In this document: in pieces, positions 1 to 8,446 of the stretch
Layout: each line of letters opens with the position of its first letter
Position numbering within the stretch: the first letter of the stretch is position 1
Source of the DNA: Micavibrio sp. UBA7689
GTDB taxonomy: Bacteria > Pseudomonadota > Alphaproteobacteria > Micavibrionales > Micavibrionaceae
Assembly: GCA_002482805.1 (NCBI GenBank)
Contig: DLGR01000032.1
Location: forward strand, 1 to 36,125
Direction of reading: 5' to 3'
Length of the DNA stretch: 36,125 bases
Notes under the pieces: model-generated
Database searches by the model: none
Seen by the model: the letters and a program-made list of their open reading frames with translations, nothing else
Told to the model about the DNA's origin: nothing
Position numbers and translations under genes: made by a program

Positions 1-1767
1 GGCAGCATGGCCGACAATTTCACGACATTGGAAATCAAGGAACCGCGTCCCAAGCAATTGCGTGAAATTGTCGGCCATGCTGCCGAACAATTATCCAAAC
101 ACCATGGGATTGCAATTGATCCTGCCGCGATCGAATCCGCTATTCAGTTGACGGAAAAATACAAATTGCAGGAATTCCGCGCCCAGCCTACAGCGGCGGT
201 AACGCTGCTCGACCGTTCCTTATCCGCTTATAAAAACCGCGCACAAAGAACGCCGCCGGCATTGGAACGCATGGACCGTGATATCGAAACTGCCATCAAC
301 GGTTTGAAAGGTGATGCGAAAGCCGCAGGCGGACGAACGCCGCAGGAACTGGAAAGTCTTTTGGCAACGCTGAAGGATGATCGCAAGCGATTCGAAGAAA
401 AATGGGCGGAACAGCAAAAAACCGTACGTCTTTTACACAATGAACAGCGCGTCGGCGAAGAAGAAATCCGCAAACTCGAAGACAAAATAGAAAAAGTCCG
501 CGAAGAAGATGCGGAAACACAAAAGGATACGGAAGCCAAAGTAGAAAAAGGCGAGCTGAAAAAAGAATTCCTGAGCACAGGCGGCGGTTTTCTGGCCGGT
601 CAGGAAAATCCCCGCATCACGGAAATCAGAAAAGAAATCGCGATGTATGATCGCGGCGTAAAAGAAGGCCGCAAGAAATACGATCTCCTGCGCACGGAAA
701 TCAACGCGGGCCTTAAACTGGGTGCGGAACATGTTTTGTCCGAATTTAGCCAGATTTCGGGCATTGCCGTTGAAAAACTGACCGAAGACGAGCGCGCAAA
801 GCTTTTGAATCTGGAAGAAACAATTTCCGAGCGCGTGATCGGCCAGCCTGAACCCGTACAGGAAGTATCAAAAGCCATCCGCCGTGCAAGGGCGGGACTT
901 TCAATGCCGAACAAACCGCAAGGCGTGTTCTTGTTCATGGGTCCGTCGGGTGTCGGTAAAACCGAACTGGCGAAAGCATTGGCAAGTGCGTTGAACGGCG
1001 ATGAAAAATCGCTCCTGCGTTTCGATATGTCGGAATATATGGAAGAACACGCGGTGGCCAAACTGATCGGCGCGCCTCCGGGATACGAAGGCTATGCCGT
1101 CGGTGGTATTTTGACGAACGCGGTGCGTCGCAACCCGCAGAGCATCGTACTGTTCGATGAAATTGAAAAGGCACACGACAAAATCTTCAACGTGATGCTG
1201 CAGGTTTTGGATGATGCGCGTTTGACGGACTCCCGCGGCCTTACGTCGAACTTCAATGAAACCATTATCATCATGACAACCAACATCGGCACGCCGCACT
1301 TCCTTAACAAGGATCTGGACACGGCAGGCGCGCGGGAATTGGCCCTTCATGATCTGGAAAAACGCTACCCGCCCGAATTTTTGGGAAGGTTTAACGGCAA
1401 CATCTATTGCTTCAATCGCCTCGATGAAATGGTTCTGGGTCTTATCGCGAAGAAAGATTTAACGCGTATCGGCAAAATGGTCGAAAAATACGGCGTGAGC
1501 CTGCACATGGATACCGAAGACATGATGGCCATGATCACCGACCATTACGACATGAAAAAAGGTGCGCGTTCCATTCTGGGTTACATGGACCGCAACATCA
1601 CGTCGGGTCTGGCCGACGCGTTGTTGAAAGAAGGATTGCACGGTGGTGTCTTACAAATCGGATACGACAAGGAAACCAAGAAACCAATATTGACCCATTA
1701 CGATGATCCTGTGCAGACCGCACAACCGGTTGTCGGCGGCGCGGCTCCGGTCGCGGCCCTAACGTAA
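1..1767 (+). CDS. ClpB-like AAA+ ATPase/disaggregase, 5' end cut off by window edge
   Basis: This is the C-terminal part of a ClpB/Hsp104-type AAA+ protein. The first ATG is at 7, but the frame is open to base 1 and the first residues (FTTLEIKEP, then KHHGIAID) match the small subdomain of the first AAA module of ClpB, so the real start lies upstream. Residues are numbered from the ATG at 7. A long charged, coiled-coil middle region (about 75-250) is followed by the second AAA module: Walker A GPSGVGKT at 312-319, pore loop GYEGY at 359-363, Walker B IVLFDEIEKA at 380-389, sensor-1 Asn near 426. The middle region looks longer than the roughly 115 residues usual in ClpB. The pore-loop surroundings (GYEGYAVGG) differ from the usual GYVGYDEGG, and the tail is Ala/Pro/Val-rich, so this may be a specialised paralogue rather than housekeeping ClpB. 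The stop is 10 bases before the next gene, which suggests co-expression. Confidence 0.85.
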   Translation, partial: GSMADNFTTLEIKEPRPKQLREIVGHAAEQLSKHHGIAIDPAAIESAIQLTEKYKLQEFRAQPTAAVTLLDRSLSAYKNRAQRTPPALERMDRDIETAINGLKGDAKAAGGRTPQELESLLATLKDDRKRFEEKWAEQQKTVRLLHNEQRVGEEEIRKLEDKIEKVREEDAETQKDTEAKVEKGELKKEFLSTGGGFLAGQENPRITEIRKEIAMYDRGVKEGRKKYDLLRTEINAGLKLGAEHVLSEFSQISGIAVEKLTEDERAKLLNLEETISERVIGQPEPVQEVSKAIRRARAGLSMPNKPQGVFLFMGPSGVGKTELAKALASALNGDEKSLLRFDMSEYMEEHAVAKLIGAPPGYEGYAVGGILTNAVRRNPQSIVLFDEIEKAHDKIFNVMLQVLDDARLTDSRGLTSNFNETIIIMTTNIGTPHFLNKDLDTAGARELALHDLEKRYPPEFLGRFNGNIYCFNRLDEMVLGLIAKKDLTRIGKMVEKYGVSLHMDTEDMMAMITDHYDMKKGARSILGYMDRNITSGLADALLKEGLHGGVLQIGYDKETKKPILTHYDDPVQTAQPVVGGAAPVAALT

Positions 1768-1777
1768 GGAGATAGAG

Positions 1778-2638
1778 ATGAGCACAGACAAGAAAAAACT
1801 GGATGATCTTTTGAGACGCGCGGAAAACGCGAAGGCAGCCGCGGATTTGCCCGCAGGAAAGGGAACACCCGTGGTAACGCCGCCGCCTACAAAGACGCCC
1901 GCCAATACGAATGTGGAAGGGGAGGCACAACCCGCAGATCCATCCGTGACAGAAAACATCGCCACCATCGCGGACGGCATGCGTAAAACGGGAAAAACAC
2001 TCGGTGATGCCAAAGAAGCCATCGGCGGATTTTGGGATAGGGTCAAACCCGTCGTGGATTTTATCGCCGCGCCGATCAAATGGGTTGCGGGCGTGTGGGG
2101 TGGTATATGGAACAAACACGCTTACACGACCGATAAGGAAACGGGAGAGCGTCATTTATCCCGTAACCGCGCGGGCGCGATTTTGAGCGCGACATTTTTG
2201 GCAGCCGTTGCTTTAACGCCCACCGTCCCCGGTGAAATGATCCGCGACTGGACGGTTGATCCCGTGATTGATGCCCCCATCATGCTGGTCACGCGCAATC
2301 ATGATACGCTCTACAATGCCCGCGTGCAGGAAGTGTCTCCTGATGTATACCGTCTGCAGGGATGTTTTTCACAAGTCTGCACGCCGGAAAACACGGCGAC
2401 TTTCAACATCGAAGGGCGTGTGTCGCATGGCATGTGGCAGTTGCTGGACAAAGGCAATCCCTTCTTCGTTCCCGACCGCGTTGCGGCGGCTGTTCCGAAC
2501 AGCGCCAACAAATGTGAAATCGACAGTTATTCGGTGCGTGCCCGTATCTCGAAATATGTCCCGATTTTCCCGCAGGTTCTGGACATAGAATGCGTGGCGA
2601 CAGGTGCGCCCCTTCCTGTCGCCCCTGCGGGCCCATAA
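1778..2638 (+). CDS. Unknown single-pass membrane protein coupled to the ClpB-like ATPase
   Basis: I do not recognise a family for this 286-residue protein. A charged start (1-25) is followed by a Pro/Thr-rich linker (about 28-55) and an amphipathic region (60-112). One likely membrane helix lies at about 131-150, just after a basic stretch (HLSRNRAG). The C-terminal part (150-286) has four cysteines (196, 201, 246, 272), so it may sit in the periplasm with disulfides. A clear Shine-Dalgarno (AAGGAGATAGAG) lies directly before the ATG, in the 10-base gap after the AAA+ gene. The pair therefore looks translated together, and the cytoplasmic N-terminus could be a partner or tether for the ATPase; that link is inference. 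A hairpin terminator follows. Confidence 0.75.
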   Translation: MSTDKKKLDDLLRRAENAKAAADLPAGKGTPVVTPPPTKTPANTNVEGEAQPADPSVTENIATIADGMRKTGKTLGDAKEAIGGFWDRVKPVVDFIAAPIKWVAGVWGGIWNKHAYTTDKETGERHLSRNRAGAILSATFLAAVALTPTVPGEMIRDWTVDPVIDAPIMLVTRNHDTLYNARVQEVSPDVYRLQGCFSQVCTPENTATFNIEGRVSHGMWQLLDKGNPFFVPDRVAAAVPNSANKCEIDSYSVRARISKYVPIFPQVLDIECVATGAPLPVAPAGP

Positions 2639-2668
2639 CGCAAGCCAAAAGTTCCGGAACAGGGAGCT

Positions 2669-2696
2669 AAAGGTCGCCTTTCATCGGGCGGCCTTT
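2669..2696 (+). terminator. Hairpin terminator after the AAA+/membrane-protein pair
   Basis: AAAGGTCGCC (2669-2678) pairs with GGCGGCCTTT (2687-2696), a 10-bp stem with one G-T pair and an 8-base loop. The right arm runs into a short T stretch. It lies 30 bases after the stop at 2638 and separates this operon from the exopolysaccharide operon. Confidence 0.65.
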
Positions 2697-2761
2697 TGGC
2701 ATAGGTTTTATACATAAGCCCCTCATTTTAAACATATTGCTGCTTTGCGGCATATATTCTG

Positions 2762-2790
2762 TTTCCATATCTCGAAAACCATGCTATAGC
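2762..2790 (+). promoter_or_regulatory. Candidate promoter for the plus-strand exopolysaccharide operon
   Basis: TTTCCA (2762-2767) and TATAGC (2785-2790) are separated by 17 bases, each matching the sigma-70 consensus at 4 of 6 positions. The site lies 66 bases before the ATG at 2857 in the AT-rich gap after the terminator. It is the best pair I found there, but it is weak. Confidence 0.33.
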
Positions 2791-2856
2791 CTCCACTATT
2801 CTTGAGACATGCTCTTGAAATTGTGGGCAAAATAGCGCTTCAAACGGGAGAACCCA

Positions 2857-4347
2857 ATGGCTGAAAACCGCACATCGCGGCAAGGTATCAAACGCCAGAT
2901 TCCAAGGCATCTGGGTTTCGTGCTTTTCATCTATGATGTGGCCGCTTTGCTCGGCGCTTTCTTGTTCACCAAATATGCCGCGCATTTCGTAATCTTGATA
3001 ACCGATTATCTGGGGTGGGAAACGGATTTCCATCATTTCGACACGCGCCGCTTCTATTACCTCTTTTTGTGCGTATGCATTCTGATCCGCTTTGCGATGA
3101 AGGGGCATTATTCCCGCCGCCTGCCATGGCTGGGGCAGGTGGAGGGCATCATGAAGATGATGGGCTTCGTGCTCCTCTTCGATGCGTTCAACCATTATTT
3201 CTTCTACGGTCTGACATTCCCGTTCCTGATCATTTTCAACTGGGTAACCTGCGCGTTTATCGTGACGCTAGCGCGTTTCGCCGCACTTAATCTGGTCGGT
3301 TATTCGCGTCGCTGGCGCTTGCCGGTTGTATTGGTGGGCGATGACCGCATGATCATGGACAGCTGCTACGCTTTTACCGCTGATGGACTTACAGGCTATG
3401 ACATCAAATACGCATTGCTGACAGACAAACATGATCCGTCTTTTGATGCCGCCGCGTTGCCCAAGGAAAGCCATGACGTAAAAATCATGACGGGGGCGGA
3501 AGGGTTCGGCGATTTCATCGAAAACAACCCGAATTATTATTACATCTTCAGCATGGATGAATTGCGCGGTCCGCACAAAGACCGCCTTATCAAGGCGCTG
3601 GAGGTGTCACAGGTGGAATACGGTGTTATCCCGCATACCAAAGATCTCGATATATACGGCATGGAACCGCATTACTTTTTCGGCAACGATGTGATGATCC
3701 TGCACCGCCGCGATAAAATCAGGTCGCCTTCGGGCCGTGTTATCAAACGCCTTTTGGATATATTTGCTTCCTTCTTCGCTGTGGTGGTTCTGGCGATCCT
3801 GACGCTTTTTGTTTGGGTCATGAAAAAAGCTGAGGGTTCCAAAACTCCTGTTTTTTATGGTGGTGAGCGCGTGGGCATGAAGGGAAAACGTTTCAGCTGC
3901 TGGAAATTCTGTACGATGATTCCAAACAGCGATCATTTGCTTGAAGAAGCTTTGGCACACGATCCTGCTCTCCGCGACCACTGGGAAAAATTCAAAAAAC
4001 TTCCCGACGATCCGCGTATCGATTCCAAAATCTCCGCCATTCTGCGCAAAACCAGCCTCGATGAACTGCCCCAGCTTTGGAACGTGTTTGTCGGCGACAT
4101 GAGCCTTGTCGGGCCACGCCCCGTGCTGGAAAGCGAACTGGACGATTACGGCGATATGATCCAGCAATATTATGCCGTGCGCCCCGGTCTTACAGGTCTG
4201 TGGCAGGTGAGCGGCAGAAACGAAACCAGCTTTCAACGACGCGTTTATTGGGATGGCTGGTACATCCGCAATTGGTCGCTCTGGTATGACATCGTGATTA
4301 TTTTTAAAACCGTCAAGGTACTTCTGACGCGGGCAGGCGCTTATTGA
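2857..4347 (+). CDS. Polyprenol-phosphate hexose-1-phosphate transferase (WbaP/GumD type)
   Basis: This membrane enzyme moves a sugar-1-phosphate from a UDP-sugar to undecaprenyl phosphate, the first step of repeat-unit synthesis. The 496-residue length and layout fit the large PHPT family: about four N-terminal membrane helices (20-140), a nucleotide-fold-like middle domain (VVLVGDD near 160), a further membrane segment from about 300, then the bacterial sugar transferase domain. Visible motifs are KTSLDELPQLWNVF with the catalytic Asp402-Glu403 pair, SLVGPRP, and PGLTGLWQVSGRN. GGGAG at 2846-2850 serves the ATG. It is first in an operon whose next gene contains GumM and GumH domains, so transfer of Glc-1-P (GumD role) is the likely job. 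Galactose (WbaP) cannot be excluded, because family membership does not fix the sugar. Confidence 0.88.
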   Translation: MAENRTSRQGIKRQIPRHLGFVLFIYDVAALLGAFLFTKYAAHFVILITDYLGWETDFHHFDTRRFYYLFLCVCILIRFAMKGHYSRRLPWLGQVEGIMKMMGFVLLFDAFNHYFFYGLTFPFLIIFNWVTCAFIVTLARFAALNLVGYSRRWRLPVVLVGDDRMIMDSCYAFTADGLTGYDIKYALLTDKHDPSFDAAALPKESHDVKIMTGAEGFGDFIENNPNYYYIFSMDELRGPHKDRLIKALEVSQVEYGVIPHTKDLDIYGMEPHYFFGNDVMILHRRDKIRSPSGRVIKRLLDIFASFFAVVVLAILTLFVWVMKKAEGSKTPVFYGGERVGMKGKRFSCWKFCTMIPNSDHLLEEALAHDPALRDHWEKFKKLPDDPRIDSKISAILRKTSLDELPQLWNVFVGDMSLVGPRPVLESELDDYGDMIQQYYAVRPGLTGLWQVSGRNETSFQRRVYWDGWYIRNWSLWYDIVIIFKTVKVLLTRAGAY

Positions 4348-6194
4348 TGGAACAAAACAAATCGATAAAAACGCTGGTCGATAAAATCCGCATCGTGGAA
4401 AGCGAAGCGGAATTGAATATATTGCTGGAAACGTTGAAACCGCAAAATATCAAAAAACCCGTGCGCATCGCTTTCATCAACGCGCATGGTTTTAATCTTT
4501 GCTACACCGACCCCGCATTCCTGCACGATGTCCTGCAGTGCGATTATATTTTCCGCGACGGCGCAGGGATGAGTATTCTTTATAAACTCTTGGGCCGCGA
4601 TGCAGGTTTGAATTTGAACGGCACAGATCTGATCCCGCGCATCGTGGAATTATACGCAGGTTTTGAAGCCGCGCTACTGGGCACGACATCGCCCTATCTG
4701 GAAAAAGCCGCCGAGCGCTTTACCACAAAGGAAATAACCGTTTCCCATCTTATGGACGGGTTTAAAACCGACGCGGATTACGTTTCCGCACTGGTCGAAC
4801 GGCCTTGTCCGCTGGTTGTCCTCGCCATGGGCATGCCTAAGCAGGAACGCGTGGCGCGCCAGATCGTATTGGCGCAGAACAAACCCGCCCTAATTATCTG
4901 CGGCGGCGCTATCCTCGATTTCATGGGTGGCAAAGTCACGCGCGCACCGGAATTTTTTAGAAAATACGGCATGGAATGGTTCTACCGTCTCATGCTCGAA
5001 CCAAAACGTCTGTTCAAACGTTACGTTATCGGCAATTTTGTCTTCTTATACCGCGCATTGGTCATCGCCTTCGCGCAAAAGCCGGAAAAAGGGAGCGGCA
5101 GACCGTTGAAAATCCTCCATGTGGTTCGCCAGTTCGCACCCGCCATCGGCGGCCTTGAATCCTATGTCATGAGCATGGCTAAGCACCAGAAGGCTAAAGG
5201 TTACGATGTCGAAGTTTTGACGTTGAACAAGGTATTTCACGGTGATGCGGCGCAGTTGCCGGCAAACGATACAATCAACGGTATTAAAGTAAAACGCGTT
5301 GGCTTCTGGGGCCGCCGCCGTTTCTTTATTCCGCGCATATCACCGTTTTATTTTACCAAATTCGATGTGGTGCACGTTCATAACACCGATGTGTTCTATG
5401 ATTATGTCGCGCTGGTGTCGGCGTTCCTGCGAATCCCCGCTGTCGCTACCACACACGGCGGATTTTTCCACACGGGTGATTTCGGGCTTATCAAAAAAAT
5501 CTATTTCCAGACCGTCACGCGCTTTTCGTCTTTCTGGTACAAAGCGATTTTCGCGATCAGCGGGAATGATAAAGACACATTCAAAGGCCTGAACAAAAAC
5601 ATCATCCTGCAACCCAACGCGGTGGAACCGCTTGGGACGGATATCTCCGAAGGCCTCGATTTTCTTTATATTGGCCGTATAGCGAAAAGCAAAAACGTGC
5701 CGGATATCATCCGGGTTTTCGCGCTCATGAAACACGAACACAATGTGGACGGAAAACTACATCTTATCGGTCCCGCATGGGATGTGACGATGGAAGAACT
5801 GCAAAAAATCGCCGCAAAATTGCGTATAGCTGAGCATATCGTATTCCACGGGGCAAGCGAGCGCGAAGAGATGATGGATATTGCCCAGAAATGCGGTTAT
5901 TTCCTGTCCGCATCGTCCTTTGAAGGGTTCGGCATGTCTATGCTCGAAGCCATGTCGGTTGGGATTATTCCATTCGTGCAGGGCAATGAATCTTTTATCG
6001 AATTGGTAGAACAGGGGGGTGTCGGCCACATCGTCGATTTCCAAAAACCGGAGCAAGCCGCGCAGGAGATTGCGGAAAGTCTGCCGAAAATCGATGACAC
6101 GATGCGGCAAAAGGCGCAAAATTTCAGCAGTACGTTTTCTTGGACGGAGCTGGTCCACAAAGCCGACGCCGTCTATAAGGATTCCATTTCGTGA
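4347..6194 (+). CDS. GumM-GumH fusion: GT26 (WecG/TagA/CpsF) plus GT4 glycosyltransferase
   Basis: Two glycosyltransferases lie in one 615-residue frame. Residues about 30-245 are a WecG/TagA/CpsF (GT26) domain: NAHGFN, an RDG motif with Asp71 at the usual catalytic-Asp position, NGTDLIP and GMPKQE (162-167). Residues about 254-600 are a GT4 domain opening with KILHVVRQFAPAIGG and carrying FFYDYVAL-like, THGGFFHT and EX7E (Glu526/Glu534) motifs. These match remembered Xanthomonas GumH, the alpha-mannosyltransferase of xanthan synthesis, while GT26 is the family of GumM, the beta-1,4-glucosyltransferase. The single chain would thus add the second and third sugars of the repeat at the cytoplasmic membrane face. 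The ATG at 4347 shares a base with the preceding TGA; a TTG at 4344 is possible but less likely. I see no frameshift or stop at the junction. Confidence 0.88.
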   Translation: MEQNKSIKTLVDKIRIVESEAELNILLETLKPQNIKKPVRIAFINAHGFNLCYTDPAFLHDVLQCDYIFRDGAGMSILYKLLGRDAGLNLNGTDLIPRIVELYAGFEAALLGTTSPYLEKAAERFTTKEITVSHLMDGFKTDADYVSALVERPCPLVVLAMGMPKQERVARQIVLAQNKPALIICGGAILDFMGGKVTRAPEFFRKYGMEWFYRLMLEPKRLFKRYVIGNFVFLYRALVIAFAQKPEKGSGRPLKILHVVRQFAPAIGGLESYVMSMAKHQKAKGYDVEVLTLNKVFHGDAAQLPANDTINGIKVKRVGFWGRRRFFIPRISPFYFTKFDVVHVHNTDVFYDYVALVSAFLRIPAVATTHGGFFHTGDFGLIKKIYFQTVTRFSSFWYKAIFAISGNDKDTFKGLNKNIILQPNAVEPLGTDISEGLDFLYIGRIAKSKNVPDIIRVFALMKHEHNVDGKLHLIGPAWDVTMEELQKIAAKLRIAEHIVFHGASEREEMMDIAQKCGYFLSASSFEGFGMSMLEAMSVGIIPFVQGNESFIELVEQGGVGHIVDFQKPEQAAQEIAESLPKIDDTMRQKAQNFSSTFSWTELVHKADAVYKDSIS

Positions 6195-7408
6195 ACGCAA
6201 CCCAAAGACAGCCATTTTTGGATTTTGGCGGCATGGCGGTTCTTCTTGCCGTGCTGTACAACGCGATTTTGTCGGTCGTCAATGCGCATGTCTTTATGGT
6301 CAACAGCAGCATCGTCGTCGCGAGCGAGGTTTTGATCGTCACGGCCTGCCTTGGCTACATTGCTATGAAAATCCGCGCTTTGCCGAATCTGTTTCCGCCG
6401 CTGATATTCTTTTTGGCAATTTTTCTTGGTTTTCTTGCCGTTTCTATCGTTAATGAAACGCTCTTTGTAAAAGGGGTACGCGATGTTTTACTTATCATCA
6501 CGTTCTTCCTGATGGGCGGTTTGATCTCGGAAAAATCCCTTATTACGGTTTTCAAAATTCTCGGCTGGCTCGTTCTCCTATTCATGGTCTTGGAAAACTA
6601 TGCCACGGAAATTTATGCGGCGCTTTTCAAACCCGCTTTTTATTACGCCAACACTCGCGGCCTTGAAGAGTATGAATTCAACGAACTGGGTCTTTTCAAC
6701 GCCTCTTTAGGCTATGATAACCGCTTCTCTTATGGTTTTTTGAGCAGTCACAGGCTGTCTTCCATCTTTCTCGAGCAGGTTTCCATGGCCAACTTCTCCA
6801 TGATCCTTTGCATATTCCTCTCCGCATTTTGGACGCGCTTGAAGAAATTCGACCGCTGCTTTTTCCTTACCCTGATTCCTCTCATCATTCTGACCAATAG
6901 CAGTCGTACGGGGTCGGCTTTGTGCTTGATCGCTTTAATAGGATTCTTTGTGTTTCCGCGTCTGCCCAGATTCATCAACATTATCTACATGCCGCTGATC
7001 GTAATGATCTGTTATTTCTTCTTCTATGATCCGGATGTTCTGTACGATAACTTCAACGACAATCTGGAGGGCCGTATCGGCAGAACATCCTACTTCCTCC
7101 ATGAGATGGATTTATCTTATTTCACAGGTGGAGGTCTGGATTCCATCAACAAGACAGGCGATACGGGCTATGCTTATTTAATATACGCTTTCACTGTGTT
7201 CGGCCTTATTGCTCTATGGTTGTTTTCAGCGCTCGTCGTGCCGCAAAACACACCGGAACAAAAACGCTATGTCCACACAGCCAATTTGTTTATTTTCGTG
7301 AACCTTCTGATTGGGGCTGCCATCTTGTCCATCAAAGTGGCCGCGCCACTATGGCTAATGGCTGGTTTCATGTACTACAAATTTAACAAGGGCGCGGAAT
7401 ATGCATGA
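6191..7408 (+). CDS. GumE/Wzy-like exopolysaccharide polymerase
   Basis: This 405-residue protein is mostly membrane helices (about ten or more), with a loop between about 140 and 205 and another near 280-325. The pattern EGRIGRTS, then GGGLDS and TGYAYLIYAF near 295-335, is what I recall for GumE-type polymerases, which join lipid-linked repeat units on the periplasmic side. The start is GTG at 6191, overlapping the previous stop as GTGA, so translation is coupled. Its position between the glycosyltransferase fusion and two acyltransferases supports the assignment. Wzy-class proteins vary a lot in sequence, so an O-antigen ligase-like role is the main alternative. Confidence 0.72.
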   Translation: MNATQRQPFLDFGGMAVLLAVLYNAILSVVNAHVFMVNSSIVVASEVLIVTACLGYIAMKIRALPNLFPPLIFFLAIFLGFLAVSIVNETLFVKGVRDVLLIITFFLMGGLISEKSLITVFKILGWLVLLFMVLENYATEIYAALFKPAFYYANTRGLEEYEFNELGLFNASLGYDNRFSYGFLSSHRLSSIFLEQVSMANFSMILCIFLSAFWTRLKKFDRCFFLTLIPLIILTNSSRTGSALCLIALIGFFVFPRLPRFINIIYMPLIVMICYFFFYDPDVLYDNFNDNLEGRIGRTSYFLHEMDLSYFTGGGLDSINKTGDTGYAYLIYAFTVFGLIALWLFSALVVPQNTPEQKRYVHTANLFIFVNLLIGAAILSIKVAAPLWLMAGFMYYKFNKGAEYA

Positions 7409-8444
7409 CCGTGACCTATACGCCCCCGATATCGCCAAGGCCTTTGCAATTCTTTTGGTGGTTTTCGGCCATGTGTTGATCGGATTATTCACAGCCGGAA
7501 TAATAGATCAAACCCCGTTCTGGACGGCGGTGCATGACGGGATCTATCTGTTCCATATGCCGTTGTTTTTCTATTTATCAGGGCTCTTCTTTGAAAAATC
7601 TTTATCGCGTTACGGTTACAAAGGGTTGATACAAAAAAACATACTCACCCTGCTGTGTCCGCTGGTAGTTTGGTCTTACATTCAGACATCATTGCAATAT
7701 CTGGCAGGCGCAAACGCGAATAACAGGCCGGATCTTGCAGAAGTTTTTATGGCACCCGTACCCCCGCAGCAGCAATTCTGGTTTCTGGGGGCGCTGTTTG
7801 TGATTATGGCTGTGGTTGGCCTGGTATACAAAACGCAATCTCCGCGCAAATATCTTTATGGGCTCTTGGCGTTGTTTCTTTTCAATTTTGCGTTCTGGCA
7901 CGCCATGATCGATATGATGAGAACGGATAAATTTATATTTTTCTTGGGTCAGATCATCCTGCATATCCCGTATTTCGTGATGGGCATAGTGATTGGGCAG
8001 GAAAAAATCGGTGGATTGCGTTTTCATCCCCTGATCTGCATTTTGTTGTTCGTATTGGCAATTTATACATATTTGGTGGAAACTGTGCTGCCATCCCTTG
8101 TTTTGGGTACATGCTCGATCTTGTGTATTATAACGGTCTATAAAATGTCCGAACACGTCGCCGCATTTCTATCGAAGCATTCCGCCACAGCTTTGAAAGT
8201 CATTTGCTTCGTGGGCATGAACACAATGATCATTTATCTGGCCCATATCATTGTGGCGGGGGCTATCCGCACCGTTTTGCTGAAAGTGGACGTAACCGAT
8301 ATTACAACGCATCTGGTAGTGGCGACGATGGCAGGGGTGATTTTTCCGCTTTTGGCCGTTCCTGTCGGTTTACATCTTCAAAAGAAATGGCCGAAATTTA
8401 CAAGCGCTGTATTGCCTGTGCGCATTGAAAGAAAGATAGCCTGA
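7401..8444 (+). CDS. Membrane acyltransferase 3 family, GumF/GumG-like
   Basis: The 347-residue protein belongs to acyltransferase family 3: about ten membrane helices, an N-terminal DIAKAFAILLVVFGHV block with the family histidine, and YLFHMPLFFYLSGLFF near residue 50. Members put acetyl or similar groups on sugars. GumF and GumG of the xanthan cluster, which acetylate the internal and external mannose, open with the same kind of block. Its start overlaps the polymerase gene by 8 bases. The likely role is acylation of the lipid-linked repeat unit; donor and sugar position cannot be read from sequence. Confidence 0.85.
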   Translation: MHDRDLYAPDIAKAFAILLVVFGHVLIGLFTAGIIDQTPFWTAVHDGIYLFHMPLFFYLSGLFFEKSLSRYGYKGLIQKNILTLLCPLVVWSYIQTSLQYLAGANANNRPDLAEVFMAPVPPQQQFWFLGALFVIMAVVGLVYKTQSPRKYLYGLLALFLFNFAFWHAMIDMMRTDKFIFFLGQIILHIPYFVMGIVIGQEKIGGLRFHPLICILLFVLAIYTYLVETVLPSLVLGTCSILCIITVYKMSEHVAAFLSKHSATALKVICFVGMNTMIIYLAHIIVAGAIRTVLLKVDVTDITTHLVVATMAGVIFPLLAVPVGLHLQKKWPKFTSAVLPVRIERKIA

Positions 8445-8446
8445 CC

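Noticed and set aside
3607..4236. Long open frame on the minus strand within the sugar transferase gene
   Set aside because: It mirrors the conserved sugar transferase domain; its translation resembles nothing.
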